Positions 23,831 through 35,646 of a stretch of DNA of 64,000 bases are shown here, in pieces. This DNA comes from Avena insularis (Eukaryota > Streptophyta > Magnoliopsida > Poales > Poaceae): NCBI GenBank assembly GCA_023614405.1, contig CM042688.1, forward strand, positions 64,838,253-64,902,252, written 5' to 3'. A program made the translations under genes and the position numbers. The notes beneath the pieces are model-generated. The model saw nothing but the letters and a program-made list of their open reading frames with translations, made no database searches and was not told the origin of the DNA. Positions within the stretch are counted from its first letter, which is position 1. Every line of letters begins with the position of its first letter.

Positions 23831-24970
23831 TGAAAGGATCGTATGGGCACCTAGATGGGGATGAATAGGTGCTACTTCAAATTTTACTCTTTTTCAATTT
23901 AGGGGTTGACATGAAAGGTAAATTCTCTAGATTATGCAACTATGGTGAATTTACCTATATGTCAAACTAGCACATATACTAAGCAAGAACTAGATAGGTA
24001 AAGTGCTGTAAAGGATAGAAGTAACCAAAGTGGAGCATGCAGAGACACAAGGATTTGTTTCCCGTAGTTCCTTCCTTTTGAGGGGAAGTATATCTATGTT
24101 TGGAGAGGGGGTGGTTTCAAACCACCAACGCCATAAGAGGCCTCCCTTGTTCTCCGATGAACCTCACCCCAACGGGTTCGATTCACCTCTTCCACTATAC
24201 GGCAACCTTCGAGGTGGAAGATGACACCTTTACAACGAGTTCGAGGCACACATCCACAACCTAATTGGAGGCTCCCGAATACAAGCTAGCTGTAAAACAA
24301 TCAAAGATAAGCTAGTAAGAACCAAATCACAAGCTAGGGTTTCCAATGAAACACTAGAGCAAGGGGCCCTCAAGTGAATGAGGGGGAAATGAAGATCTCT
24401 CTTGGTGAAGCTGTATATCAAGGCCTCCTCCTTCGATTCTCCAAAGATCATTGACTTTGGATGGTTGAGTGAATAGATCTTGTGGATTTGGTGGCTCAAA
24501 TGGTGTTGGAGTTCTTGAGGTGGACGAGCAGCTTCCAAGGTAGAAGAAGGGGCATTTATATAGGCTCCCTGGAATTAGAGACGTTGGGAGCCACTTTCCC
24601 CGGATAGTCCAGCCAAGCCGGACACTCCAGTCGAGACCAGCCGGACACTCTGGCCTGGCCAAGTTTCCGGCCAGTATCTGTACAGTGTCTGGATAGTGTC
24701 TGAATAGGCAAACAGAACGTCCGAGCAGGTCGCACACATCCCAGGGGCGGACAGTCCGGCCGGGGCCAGACACTTTGGCGCGAGCCAGCCGGACAATCTA
24801 GTATGGACAATGTTCCTGCACACCTATAAAATCCTGGGACTGACCAATTTCTTCAGTGCATAAAATCTTTCAAGTATCTGATATCTCCTACAACATTTAA
24901 TAGCATATCAAACTATCCAAGTGTTATCAAGAAACATCAAAATCATAGGAAGGGCACAAATGCCCTTTCA
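23831..24970 (-). repeat. Sirevirus-type 3' LTR
   Basis: 1140 bp. Minus-strand start TGAAAGGGCATT at 24970, end CGATCCTTTCA at 23831, so the ends form a TGAAAGG...CCTTTCA inverted pair. A polypurine tract follows the outer side (minus aaaagggggagat at 24971-24983). Several CCGGACA-type motifs cluster at 24598-24800, and a minus-strand TATATAAA-like box is near 24552-24560. Confidence 0.88.
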
Positions 24971-24990
24971 ATCTCCCCCTTTTTGGTGTT
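24971..24990 (-). other. Polypurine tract of the Sirevirus-type element
   Basis: The minus strand reads ccaaaaagggggagat directly before the LTR start, the plus-strand priming site. Confidence 0.75.
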
Positions 24991-25559
24991 TGATGACAAC
25001 CCACAGATTTGCATATGGGATAGATAATAATGTGCATAATAGAATGTTTAGGGTTTAGGGTTTAGAATGTTTTCAAAATATAGTAAGGCTCCCCCTAGAT
25101 GTGTGACCATTTTTTAGCTTTGCATTTGAATACAAGATCACACATCCTAGGATCATATCCTCACTAAATTTTGAGGATAGCAAGTTATGACATGATATAA
25201 TACCAACTAGATCAATAAGCTAGGCATAACATAGGCATTAGCATAACTGGGAAAGCATGTCACAACACACATGGTTCAACACAACATAGTACTCACGAGT
25301 AGGCAAATCAAAATAGACATGAAGCTTCAAAGAGGCAAATCGAAATAACGTGAAGCTCGTGTAACCATGCAAATCCCCGGTAGCAACCTAATAAAGGAGC
25401 TACTTCTCCCCCTTTGGCATGGAGACGCCAAAAAGGGAAAAGAGCACAACTAAAGCGTCCCAAGGCCAACTCTAGCCACGGTAGTCGTCGTTGTCATCCT
25501 CCTCCTCATCCTCATCCTCATCACCATCCTCATCATCCTGATCCTCCTAAGTAGAGCTC

Positions 25560-27078
25560 TGGCCGTGAGGGCGAGAAAAAGGAGACACGTCCTCAAACAT
25601 GGACCAGTCCACACATCCCTAACTCCAGTGACCATAGGAAAGTGTGCCCTCAGACGTCTGCTGCTGAGAAGGATCAACATCCATGGGCTAGTTGATCTGC
25701 TTGAGCTCCTTCATCACATTCCTTTTTTCCTTGTATGCATCGTACTGGCCATGGCGAATGTCAATGTTCTGGCAAAGAAGAAGCTTCTTCCACCAGGAGG
25801 CCTTCTTCACCTTCTTGTGAGCTTCCTCCTTGGAGGTGGTGAAGCGATATGCATTGCTGGCATGCTTCATGCGAGGGCCACGGGTCACAGCCTTTAGAAC
25901 CTCCTCAGACTCATCATCACTGTCAGAGGCATCTGCATCCATCTCATCATCCTCAAAAATGTCGCGAGCAGGGGGTAGCCACGAGGTGCCTTGGAGGTGG
26001 GGGCACCCTTCCTCTGTAGCTTGGCAGGAAGGTGCGCAACAAGGTCAGTGTAGAGCAGTGGAGTGGCTAGAGCCTGAGCAACAATGAGCTTCATCACATA
26101 TGGAGCAAACAGATGACACTTCTTGTCAGTGATACATTTGTACATATCCCGATAGATGAAATCCATGACATCTATGGCACCACCTTGATGTGCTGGACCG
26201 CAAACATACACTGAGTGGGCATGGGCCATAAGATTGATCTCAGCACCTCTCATCTCATCCTTGTTGCCCGCCTTGGGAGTGAGTGTGTGGTGAAACATGC
26301 GGAGCAAAATGTTGTAGATGAGCTTGATGTTGGTGGTTTGGCCAACCACACCATTCTGAGAATAGATTGAGGCCAACAGCTGCTTGTCATACGCCTGACC
26401 ATGTACATGCATCCAGTGACCACTAGGAGCATTGGGGTTGAAAGGCACTCCAAGGATGTGGGAAAACTGAGCCATGTTGGAACGACACCTTGTAGTGCCA
26501 GAGATCCACTCAAGGGGAATATCAGTCGTGTCCCCAAAAACCACCATGGCATAGAACTGCTGGACTAACTCAATATTGTAGTCTTCTCTTGTTTGAAAGA
26601 TGGTGTGCAGCCCCATCTTCTCAGTCACCCAGAGAGCATCCTCAAAGTACCTGTGGGCTTGGAGCTTCGGAATATCCAACCACTGCATGGGGCACACAGG
26701 AGTCCTGAAAGAAGAAAACACCTCAGAAAAGAGTAGGGCCTTGTCATTCCTCTACAAGCGATCATCCTCAGAAGTGCGCTGCAGAGAATAGAACTGCTGG
26801 ACACGCATCTCCACAAACTCTTCGGTGCCTAATTCTGCCAAAGTGGTTAACGAATCAAACTTCATGCGCTTGGCTTCATCCCTCTTTAGTTTTCTGATAT
26901 TCTCTTGCTTAGCTGCAACACATTCACGAGCAGCCTGTCTGACCATGGAGGGATCAACATGCACCTCACTCTCTTCATCACGGTACCTTCGAGGATGAGC
27001 TTTTTGAGCAGCCCTAGAGCGACGAGGACGAGAGCTACCTATGAATTCAGAGTAGAAGGGTAGCATAGGGGTAAGCAC
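25560..27078 (-). pseudogene. Sirevirus ORF3 (extra ORF after pol), broken
   Basis: One frame runs from 27078 to about 25990, interrupted by a single in-frame TAG at 26752-26754. It starts with a basic, coiled-coil-like stretch (RRSRAAQKAHPRRYRDEE, KRDEAKRMKFDSL), then a globular part with CPMQWLDIPKLQAHRYFE, FGDTTDIPLEWISGTTRC and ILGVPFNPNAPSGHW. A frameshift near 25990 moves the rest into another frame (DADASDSDDESEEVLKAV to about 25690), followed by a very acidic tail to about 25460. Extra ORFs at this site in Sireviruses have been called envelope-like, but I see no clear signal peptide or membrane span, so I do not infer that role. It resembles the plant putative transposon protein family. 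Confidence 0.75.
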
Positions 27079-28192
27079 ATTTGTCCATGAGGTGTATGCA
27101 AATAGCAGTAGCTAAAGAAATGTAGGATCAACACTGGTTGAGAAAACCCGGACTGTCCGGCAAAATCACGCCGGAGACTCCGCCAGACCCAGACAGTCCG
27201 GTGCATATAGGGCCGGAGTGTCCGCCCTGTACACGTCGTACAGTCCGGTGGGAGACCTGGTGATTTTTCGGGCAGTGCGAGAGTGCTCAACTGGAGCAGA
27301 TCGAGATTGCTAGAACTACTACCATGACTACACATGCACGCAGTATGATGTATCCATGGATCAAGATAGGTCATTACCTCCAAAAATGCATCTAGAGGAA
27401 GCCCTAGAGATGGAGAAGGGGGAGGAAAAAATACCAGCATCCATGGGGCCTTCACCGAAGGGGAACAGGTCCCAGCGGTAAAGGGACGATAATGGCCGGC
27501 GGCAACGGTCGGATCCGGGGTGGAGGAGCCCTCCCAGTGAAGATCTTGGTTAGGGGCAGCGGGGTGTGGAGAGGTGAGAGTCGGGGGGAAGAAGGAGAAC
27601 TGAACCGTCCACTTCTCCTCAACCCCTTTTACAGGTTCGAAACCGCTGGGACCGGAGTGTCCGGGTGAATTTCACCGGAGTGTCTGGGCTGAGTCGAGCA
27701 GAGTGTCCAGTCCTGCCAGACACTCCGGTCGGTTCAGTGCGGATAGTCCCCCTCCCCCCCACGACCAGACAATCTCAGTTACAAACAGTGGACAAATGTG
27801 TGGCAAGAGGAGCATGTTTAGGGATGAGTATAGTCCTAGGATTCAGAATGTACTGTGAGGAACCAAGAAACCATAGATAGTCAAAAAGATGGCAAATTAA
27901 AATCCAAACTAAACAAGTCAAGAACCGACTCTTCAAATATGAAGAGGGCGGTGGCTGAGGCCACCATGTAAGAGTTTGTGGCATGACACCGCGAAGAATT
28001 ATCCTTGGGTTCATTGCCACTACTCATCATGAAGCTCACATATCACAAAAATGATATTAAGAGAATTGATTTTCTTAATGTTGGCATTATGGGGGGAGGG
28101 ATAGTCCAATGTATTAGGACCGCACTCCCCCTATCTCCATGCCTACACCTAAACCAAATAAGGGTCAAGACATAGGTGAGTATGCAAGGTGA
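27079..28192 (-). other. Sirevirus spacer between RNase H and ORF3
   Basis: Non-coding. Two clusters of CCGGAC/GTCCGG-type motifs lie at about 27145-27255 and 27640-27775. Confidence 0.65.
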
Positions 28193-29545
28193 TCAAGTCA
28201 AGCTCCTAGAATCTACGATATTTAGTTCATTCCTCAAATAACAAAACCTTGCTTCATCAAGTGGCTTCATGAAAATGTCGGCAATTTGGTATTTGGTTGA
28301 CACATAGGATAGCTCAATATCACCTCGAGTAACATGATCTCTAATGAAGTGATGATGAATCTCAATATGCTTTGTCCTTGTATGATCCACTGGGTTATAG
28401 GCAATCTTGATAGCACTTTCATTGTCACATAGAAGAGGCACTTTGTCACAATGGACACCGTATTCCTTTGAAGTTTGCCTCATCCATAGCAATTGAGTAC
28501 AAGCACTAGCAGTTGCCACATACTCGGCTTCGACGGTGGAGAGAGATATACAATTTTGCTTCTTAGAAGACCAACACACCAAGGACCTCCCAATGAAGTG
28601 GCAAGCCCCGGAGGTTGATTTCCTATCATCCTTGTCACCAGCCCAATCTGAATCTGTGTATCCACAAAGAGAGAATGTTGAGCCCCTAGGATACCAAATA
28701 CCATAGTTTAGGGTATGAACCAAATATCTAAAGATTCTCTTGACCGCCATCAAATGGCTTTCCTTACGAGCCGCTTGATATCTTGCACAAACTCCTACAC
28801 TCAACACAATATCGGGTCTAGATGCACAAAGGTAAAGCAAAGAGCCAATTATGGATCAGTATACCTTTTGATCCACATCTTTACCATTTGGGTTTAGTTC
28901 AAGATGAGTCTTTGTTGCCATGGGAGTGGGAGCTCTATTTCGATCTTTCATGTTGAATCTTTTGAGCATATCTTGAGTATACTTGGCTTGGTTGAAGAAT
29001 GTTCCTCCTCTTACTTGCTTGATCTCAAAACCAAGAAATACCCTCAATTCTCCCATCATAGACATCCTGAACCTGCCAGACATAAGCTTAGAGAATTCAT
29101 CATTAAAAGCTTTATTAGATGAACCAAAGATAATATCATCTACATATATTTGGCATACAAAAAGCTCCCCATTGACTTTCTTAGTAAAAAGAGTAGGATC
29201 GATTTTCCCAACCTCGAACCCACGATCTACCAACAACTCTCTAAGGTGCTCATACCACATGCGTGGGGCTTGTTTGAGCCCATAGAGCGCCTTATCAAGT
29301 TTGTAGACGTAGTTTGGAAAGTTGGGATCCGCAAACCCCGGGGGTTGCTTCACATATACCAACTCATGTAATGGGCCATTAAGAAAAGCACTTTCTACAT
29401 CCATTTATTGTAATTTAAATTTATGATATGCCGCATAAGCAAGAAGGATACTGATGGACTCAAGGCGAGCCACGGGTGCATATGTCTCTCCATAATCAAT
29501 GCCTTCAATTTGAGAGAACCCTTGTGTAATCAATCTTGCCTTGTT
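28193..29545 (-). pseudogene. Sirevirus-type RT and RNase H, broken
   Basis: RT starts mid-domain near 29545 ([23 protein letters not shown]). After an in-frame TAA at 29405 it continues [36 protein letters not shown] and the catalytic [13 protein letters not shown] near 28856, in place of the usual arginine codon before SIIGSLLYL, stops the frame; CGA to TGA fits deamination of a methylated CpG. The same frame then reads RNase H: YTDSDWAGDKDDRKSTSG, STVEAEYVA, CDNESAI, HTRTKHIEIHHHFIRD, ending at 28193. The 5' half of the polyprotein is missing. Confidence 0.9.
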
Positions 29546-29548
29546 CCC

Positions 29549-30540
29549 GATGCGTCCAAAACATATCTATTGTTTTTCCTCTAAACTTGTGTGATTTGGA
29601 TACAACTAACACGGACTGACGCTATTTTCAGCAGAATTACCTTGGTCTCTAGTTTTTGTGCAGAAAATCAACTATCAGGAAAAATCCCAGAATATATGCC
29701 AAAAATCCTATTTCACCCGAAGACTCACGGAGCCAGAAGACGAGACGGAGGAGGGCCAGGTCAGGCCATGCCTGGGGGTGGTGTGGCCGCCTCGGTCACC
29801 CCCTCGGCCTCCCTCTTCGCCTATAAGTTGCCTCTTGACCTAAAAACCAGGGGGGGTCGATGTTTTTCTAGAAAGAGTTCTGCTACGCCGCCACCACCAG
29901 ATTCACAATCGAACCGTAAACTCGTTCGCACCTCACGGACGGGAATTAGAAGAGATCATCGCCATCATCATCACCATCGCTTCTCCATCAACCATCCATG
30001 ATTCCCCCATCTATGAGTGAGTAATCCTCCGCTGTAGGCTATGGGGATGGTAGGGATTGGATGAGATCGTTCATGTAATGGCATCAGATTGTTAGGGCAT
30101 GGTGCCTAGTATCTATTATTAGTGTTTTTTTTGACTTTGTTCAACTTGTTATGCTTAATGCTTGTCATTAGGGCCCGAGTGCCATGATTTCAGATCTGAA
30201 CATGTTATTGATTCATGAGGATATTATTGTTTGTGATCTTACCTACAAGTTGTATACACATATTATTGTCCGGAACCAAAGGCCCCGAAGTGACAATAAT
30301 CGGGATAACCGGAGTGGATGGCTTTGATGTGAGGATTACGTGTGTTCATGGAGTGTTAATGCTTTGCTCCGGTGATCTATTAAAAGGAGTACCTTAATTG
30401 CCAGTAGTTCCATAAGGACTACTTTTTGCTTATGGACAAGCCACAAGCTTAGGTGAAGCTCTACTATGTATATGGTCATCCATAAGGACTACTTTTTGCT
30501 TATGGACAACATAGTGGATGCCCTAATACAGATCTTGTTC
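29549..30540 (+). repeat. Athila-type LTR fragment, plus strand
   Basis: Begins gatgcgtccaaaacatatct, which I recognise as the LTR start of a common Triticeae Athila-group Gypsy family, and carries a typical central string (cccgagtgccatgatttcagatctg). No primer-binding site or internal region follows. A 31-bp direct repeat with an internal stem lies at 30409-30509. The right boundary is uncertain. Confidence 0.65.
30409..30509. repeat. Duplicated 31-bp hairpin motif
   Basis: Two identical 31-base copies at 30409-30439 and 30479-30509. Each contains ccataag...cttatgg, a 7-bp stem around a 12-base loop. Confidence 0.8.
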
Positions 30541-30880
30541 CGTGAAAAAAGAAAAATAGAGCTTGTCCATGCAAGTAAAATAAAAATACAGAGCTCGGAT
30601 TTCCGAATTAGTACTCTAGTTTAACCCGTACCCTAGGCGTCTAGTACTAGGGAGTCAGGCCGGTCACAGTCTCCTCCAAATTAACTACTCTGGCCGTCTA
30701 GACGTCTACTGGTACTAGGGAGTAGGGAGTTGGCGGGTCACTGTCTCCTCGAAATGCAGCTGAGAAGCGCATGCTCGTGTTGATTAATCCAGCTTTTCCC
30801 CCTTGCATATTCCCCCGCCCCCTCCAGAGCATCTTTCCCTTCTCTTCCCGACGTCTTTCCCTTCTGCACCACACGCCGCT
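30541..30880 (+). promoter_or_regulatory. Displaced 5' flank and leader of the DUF295-like gene
   Basis: No gene. Since 30881-35630 is an insertion with a CCGCT duplication, this stretch originally continued directly into 35636. It holds a tandem near-duplicate (about 30637-30685 and 30698-30756, each with ctagggag...cactgtctcctcgaaat-like sequence) and a pyrimidine-rich tract at 30790-30875 typical of a plant 5' leader. The motif gtctcctcga...tgcagctg recurs upstream of the SINA-like pseudogene at about 38867. Confidence 0.5.
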
Positions 30881-33800
30881 TGTAGCATCCCATCTGTCTA
30901 ACATCTGTAATGCTACATGGTCTAATAATAAAATGCTACTTCCTACATATAATTGTTGCATCATATTTATATCATGCTCATGTCATCATGCCTCATTGCA
31001 TTTGAGCATCATATAAAACCCTTTTTTCTTTTGGATCTTGTCTCATATGCATTTATCAATTGTATTTGGTTCTTGATAAATTCTTGATGCCCAAGTTGAG
31101 TTGGGGGCATATCTTTTATTAACTCCACCACCTTTTTTCTTGTCCCCACCCCCTTTAATTCTACCATCCAACTATATGTGAGCTTGGCATTTTAATTGGG
31201 TTTACCTCTAGCTCATGTGGGTTGGGATGGATCCACTTCTACTTCCACATGCTCCCATATATGCATCATGTTGTTTTCACAATGTTGATATATGGAGAGC
31301 CACATGGCCACCTTTGCATGTTATGTGAGTATTTTTCCTTGTCTAGCTTCCATATGGTTTGGTTTGGAGTATTTGATCATGTATGAATATAATTATGGCT
31401 ATATACTTACCTAGTGGAACATACACACTAGCATGCCCATATTATATTCAAATATGAGCATATGCATCTATTCCACTTAGGACACAACTCCTTTCTTTTT
31501 GCTTGGCCTTAATTCCATATTTTGGGAGTGCATGTGTTAACAAATGCCATGGTCATCCACAATTGTTTTCACAATAATAAATATGGCATTTACTAATTAT
31601 GCATGGGCCATGCAAGATCATCTTATTTTCTTTTGCTTTGGTTTTTATTCGGTTTTGAGTGGGGCATGGGTATTTTCCCCATGATCCAACTTAATTTCTC
31701 TCCCTCTCTTCATCTATTTTGGGAACCATCCTCTAAACCTCACCCTCACCTCCAAAATCTCCACACCCCATGCATGTCACCACCCTTCTCTATCTCTTGT
31801 CTTTGAATAGATGGAGTTTTACTTGTTGAATCATGTTCTTTTGGATCAGTTCAAATTTCAAATCTCTATCTATTCAAAAATACTAATCCTATATTCCGAC
31901 CTAGCTACACATCCACCCTAAACCCTACACATCCCTAAGCTAGCTACACCCCTCACCATCCCCTCACCCTTGCCGAGCCACCTAGCCCTTCCTACCCGTG
32001 GCCACCAGCCTTGTGGCCTGTTTCAGCCTAACCCCACCCCCCTAACCTAACCTGGCACGAGCCAACCCCCCATGCTCGACACCACCTTGGCTAGACCAAA
32101 CCCTAGCCGAGCCCTTACCTCCCCTTTCTGTTTTCTCTCCCGCTACCAAGCTAGGCCCCCACCCGAGCCATCTTTGCCTCGCTGCTGTCTAGTCCCAGCT
32201 ACAGGCACCCAGCCCCTCCCGAGCCGGTCTACCACGTGAAAAAGAGGAAGGAGAAAGCTGGCCGCCACCACCTTTTACACCCGAGCCACCCCATGTGCCT
32301 CTCCCCTCCCTCTCGGCCTTATCTTCCCCCTCTCCCTTGCCTGGCGTCCCCCAGATCCACCCAGGGCCTTGCCCTTCTACACCTCCTTCCCCTTCTGCCG
32401 CTGCCGTCCTGCCCTCTCCCCTTTACACCCACCGTCGGCATCGGTTCTCCACCACCATAGCTAGGAGGCGGGTGTGGAGTTGAGGTGTCGAGGAGGACCG
32501 AGGAGACCCCCAAAAACGCCCCTGTGCTCGCAGACGAGGAGGAGACGGCCTGGTCCATGCTGCACACCGATGTGGCCGACGCAAAACCCTAGATCGCCGG
32601 CCGTTAGGGTCGCCGCTGATCCCCTGCGCTCCTGCCCGATCCACCACCACCAACCTCCCCGCGGTGAGCCGACGCACTTCGACATCCTCTCTCCTCAGAC
32701 GCGCTTCAATCATTCCATCGAATCATTCCATCGGCCCTCGTGCGGTGCGCAGCTTGCTTCCGCCGTCGCACCGCAATAGGGTCTTCTAGTCGCGTAGCTG
32801 GTACCCAACATAAACCTCCGCTAGCCCCAGTGGTCACCGCCGCCCACGCGTGCGCCAGATCGTGAGTTCGACCTCGCTGCGCGTCAGTTTCGTCAGAGAA
32901 AGCCGATGGAAGAAAAATAGTGCAGCGGGAGCATTTTTCCGGATACCCCCTGCCTTTTTGTGTGCACAACCCGCGCTCCACCTGGTCCCACCTGTCTGCC
33001 TTTGTGTAGCTTTTACAGAAAAGCACCCGGGTTTTGTTGCGCCATCACAAGCGTGCCCCTGTCCATGCCGCGTGGCACACCCTGGCTGGGTTGCGCGCGC
33101 TGTGGTCCCGCCAACCTCAGGGCCCGCAAGTCAGTCTCTGGGGCTGGACAACGCCGCGGTGTGAAAAGCCCAGAGGAGTACCCCGCTGCCCGCCATGCTG
33201 ACTCAGCATCTCGGGTCCACCCGTCAGTGGCTGTGGCTAGCTGCCTCTATGTGCAAAAAGTCTGAGAACTTTTCTGGTTAATAAAAATGTTTTCTAGAAA
33301 TGTTTAATATGATTTTATATCCAGTTTTTAATAACTTTTTATTGATAAATCCAAATAATACAAATGATATATGTTTTTGAATCAGAAAAATGTGAGGTTT
33401 TCAAATCTGCCATCCAAATTAATCTTTGACTAATTTAAATTTTCGAAATTGTTTAATTGCAATAAAAATGCCTTTTCCTAATTAATTAATAACTTTAGTT
33501 CTATAACTCCAAATCTGACAAATAATATGTCTAAACCGATCAACGCGACGAGCCCGTTCTAGATATGCATTCCATGTTATGAATTGAAGCATGCATCATA
33601 TCATTATTAAAAATCAGAACTGTTTATAGCAATCAAATTTGACTAAAAACTTAATAAAATGATTTATTCTTGTCCTCACACCTCACCCTTGCCATGCTAC
33701 ATTAATACCATGTAAATTGTGTATCATTCATCATGGCATGTTTGTTTGCTTGTCGCATTTTATTTATATGCTTGTGCACTTTATTTATGTTGGCCCTTGT

Positions 33801-35630
33801 TTGTTTGGTTCTTCTTTCGGATAGACGCCAAGCAGGGGAAATATCAGGAATCCCAGGAGTACTATCCAGATCCATCCCTCGCTTCAACTGAGCTGCTAGG
33901 CAAGCACTACCACATGCTTGCATACATATAGTACCTATTGTCTCTATCTTATTCTTGCATCATTGAGTCGCGATTGCATTAAATTGAATCCCAAGCACTG
34001 CATAGCCTTTACTTTTAAACCCCACCGAGCTTGTTCCTCCATCCCATGATCCCTTACTACAGAAGTTGTTTGAGCCATGCGGGTCGTAGAACAGCATGTG
34101 TAGGGTATGTGAGTGTCTAATGGATAACGAGGTACCTAAACAACTTAACCTGAGTAGTAATGGGATAACTAATGAAAGAGGCACCGGTGGGCAATATCTG
34201 TCATTTGGTTTTTATGTCCACTTGTGTCCCGTAGGACCCTGAGTACTTGATTCCTGTTCCTGGACTATTCGCACTATCCACATCCGGGAGGCCTTATGGA
34301 CCCCCCTGAGCCAGAGCTTGATTCATTTCTATTTCTTGGGGCCACAAACTAGTTTGGGGTTTTATTTACTATCCTGTACTTATGACATGCTTTACCGCTT
34401 TATTTAAGGTTGTGCGTGGAGCACCTGTACTGTTTTGGATCGCGCCATGTTTTCACGGTATCGATAAGCCCAGTCACACTTTTGGGTTCCTAGTCGTTTA
34501 CAGGCGTCGTCGCAAACCCTGGGTCCGTTCCGGAGCCGGCCAACTTCGTTGTGGGTAGCTTAGTAAGGTGGCCCCCTGAAATATTTTATGAATCTTGTGA
34601 TCGCTTTGTCGTGAATGCCTAGTTGGGTTTTGAGTTGGTTTTTCCGAGGTTGATCGAGTGTGTGTTGCTATTTGTGCACCTCTGTAGGGTAAAACTTTCT
34701 GAAAGCCGTGTCCGCGGTTATGGACGACTTGGAGCACAGTTTCTCGATCATAGACAAGTATAACTAAAGTACCGTCCTTAATTTGACTAAATATCTGATT
34801 AGTAAATAGTGCAATATTCATGGAATGAGTAATAAAACTGCCAACGAATGGGTTGTTCGTCCGCTTTCTCGTTGGTAAGCGAGAAGGAGGATGGATCTGT
34901 TACTTTATACTGTTATAACTGTTGTTACTAATTAATGGACATCCGTCTATTTTTGGTTAGGCGGATGGTTAGCGAGTATCTATAGACTTGTTAGTTGTTA
35001 TCTTTTGCTGCAATTGCGTCACCCCAGGTTTATGTCCCCTTTAGAGGCATAAAGACTTGCTGAGTACCCCTAGGGTCTCACACGATAAATTGTTTGATTC
35101 AGATGAACAGGTGTATCCGCAAGATGGATACTGGGTGGAGGAGACAGATGATGTTGGCAACGATCACTCGGTGTAGAGATTCCGGGGATGGGGATCCGCG
35201 AGATCTGTAGGCGGGATGTGCTTACTTATGTGGCATCTTATGCCGATTTGCTTCTTATCCGTACTCGGATCTTGTTTCCCGCTTCTGCTTGATACTCTGA
35301 TGTTTGATGTATGAGGAGCTGTCCTACACTATTATCTCTATCTAGGATATTTGGATCTTGCCGTATGGTGTTGCAATATTTCTATTTCTTTTAGATGGTA
35401 TGGCTCTGAGAACTGTTGTAAGGTAGCTTGCATACATACTCACTTATGTATGTATTTGATCTCTTCGCCTATTGCCTACGCCGCTCGCTCTTGTCCCGAT
35501 GTTCTTGGAAGTGGTTAGGACGGCCGACGGGTCTACACGTGGGTGGCCCCTAGGACCCCCGCTGTACTATTTTAACCACTTTTGGTTCATCTAGGCTTGA
35601 ACTTAGAGCGTAGGGTCCGAGGTTGTTACA
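30881..35630 (+). mobile_element. 4.75-kb TG...CA element without coding capacity (giant solo LTR or LARD)
   Basis: Starts TGTAGCATCC at 30881 and ends GGTTGTTACA at 35630, flanked on both sides by CCGCT (30876-30880 and 35631-35635), a perfect 5-bp target duplication. I see no protease, RT, integrase or RNase H, no clear internal LTR pair and no primer-binding site. It is therefore a very long solo LTR or a non-autonomous derivative. The GC-rich part at 31900-33240 resembles leader sequence, but its open frames have no recognisable domain. The plus orientation is a guess. It sits 16 bases before the start codon of the DUF295-like pseudogene. Confidence 0.8.
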
Positions 35631-35646
35631 CCGCTGCTGCCGCCAT

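Larger units (their letters stand above)
23831..29548 (-). mobile_element. Sirevirus-type copia element, 5' truncated
   Basis: In minus-strand order: RT, RNase H, an extra ORF3, then the 3' LTR. RT is cut at its start and gag, protease, integrase and 5' LTR are absent. The extra ORF after pol and the many CCGGAC/GTCCGG palindromes are known marks of the Sirevirus (Maximus/SIRE) lineage. The element inserted into Tat-type gag at 23830; the break at 29548 is shared with an Athila-type LTR fragment. Confidence 0.88.

Noticed and set aside
29591..30001. Plus-strand open frame with a His-rich end (HRHHHHHRFS)
   Set aside because: Comes from the transcribed leader of an Athila-type LTR; similar low-complexity frames are common there.
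31900..33265. Several proline-rich open frames inside the 4.75-kb element
   Set aside because: High GC and many overlapping frames on both strands; none shows a retrotransposon or plant domain.
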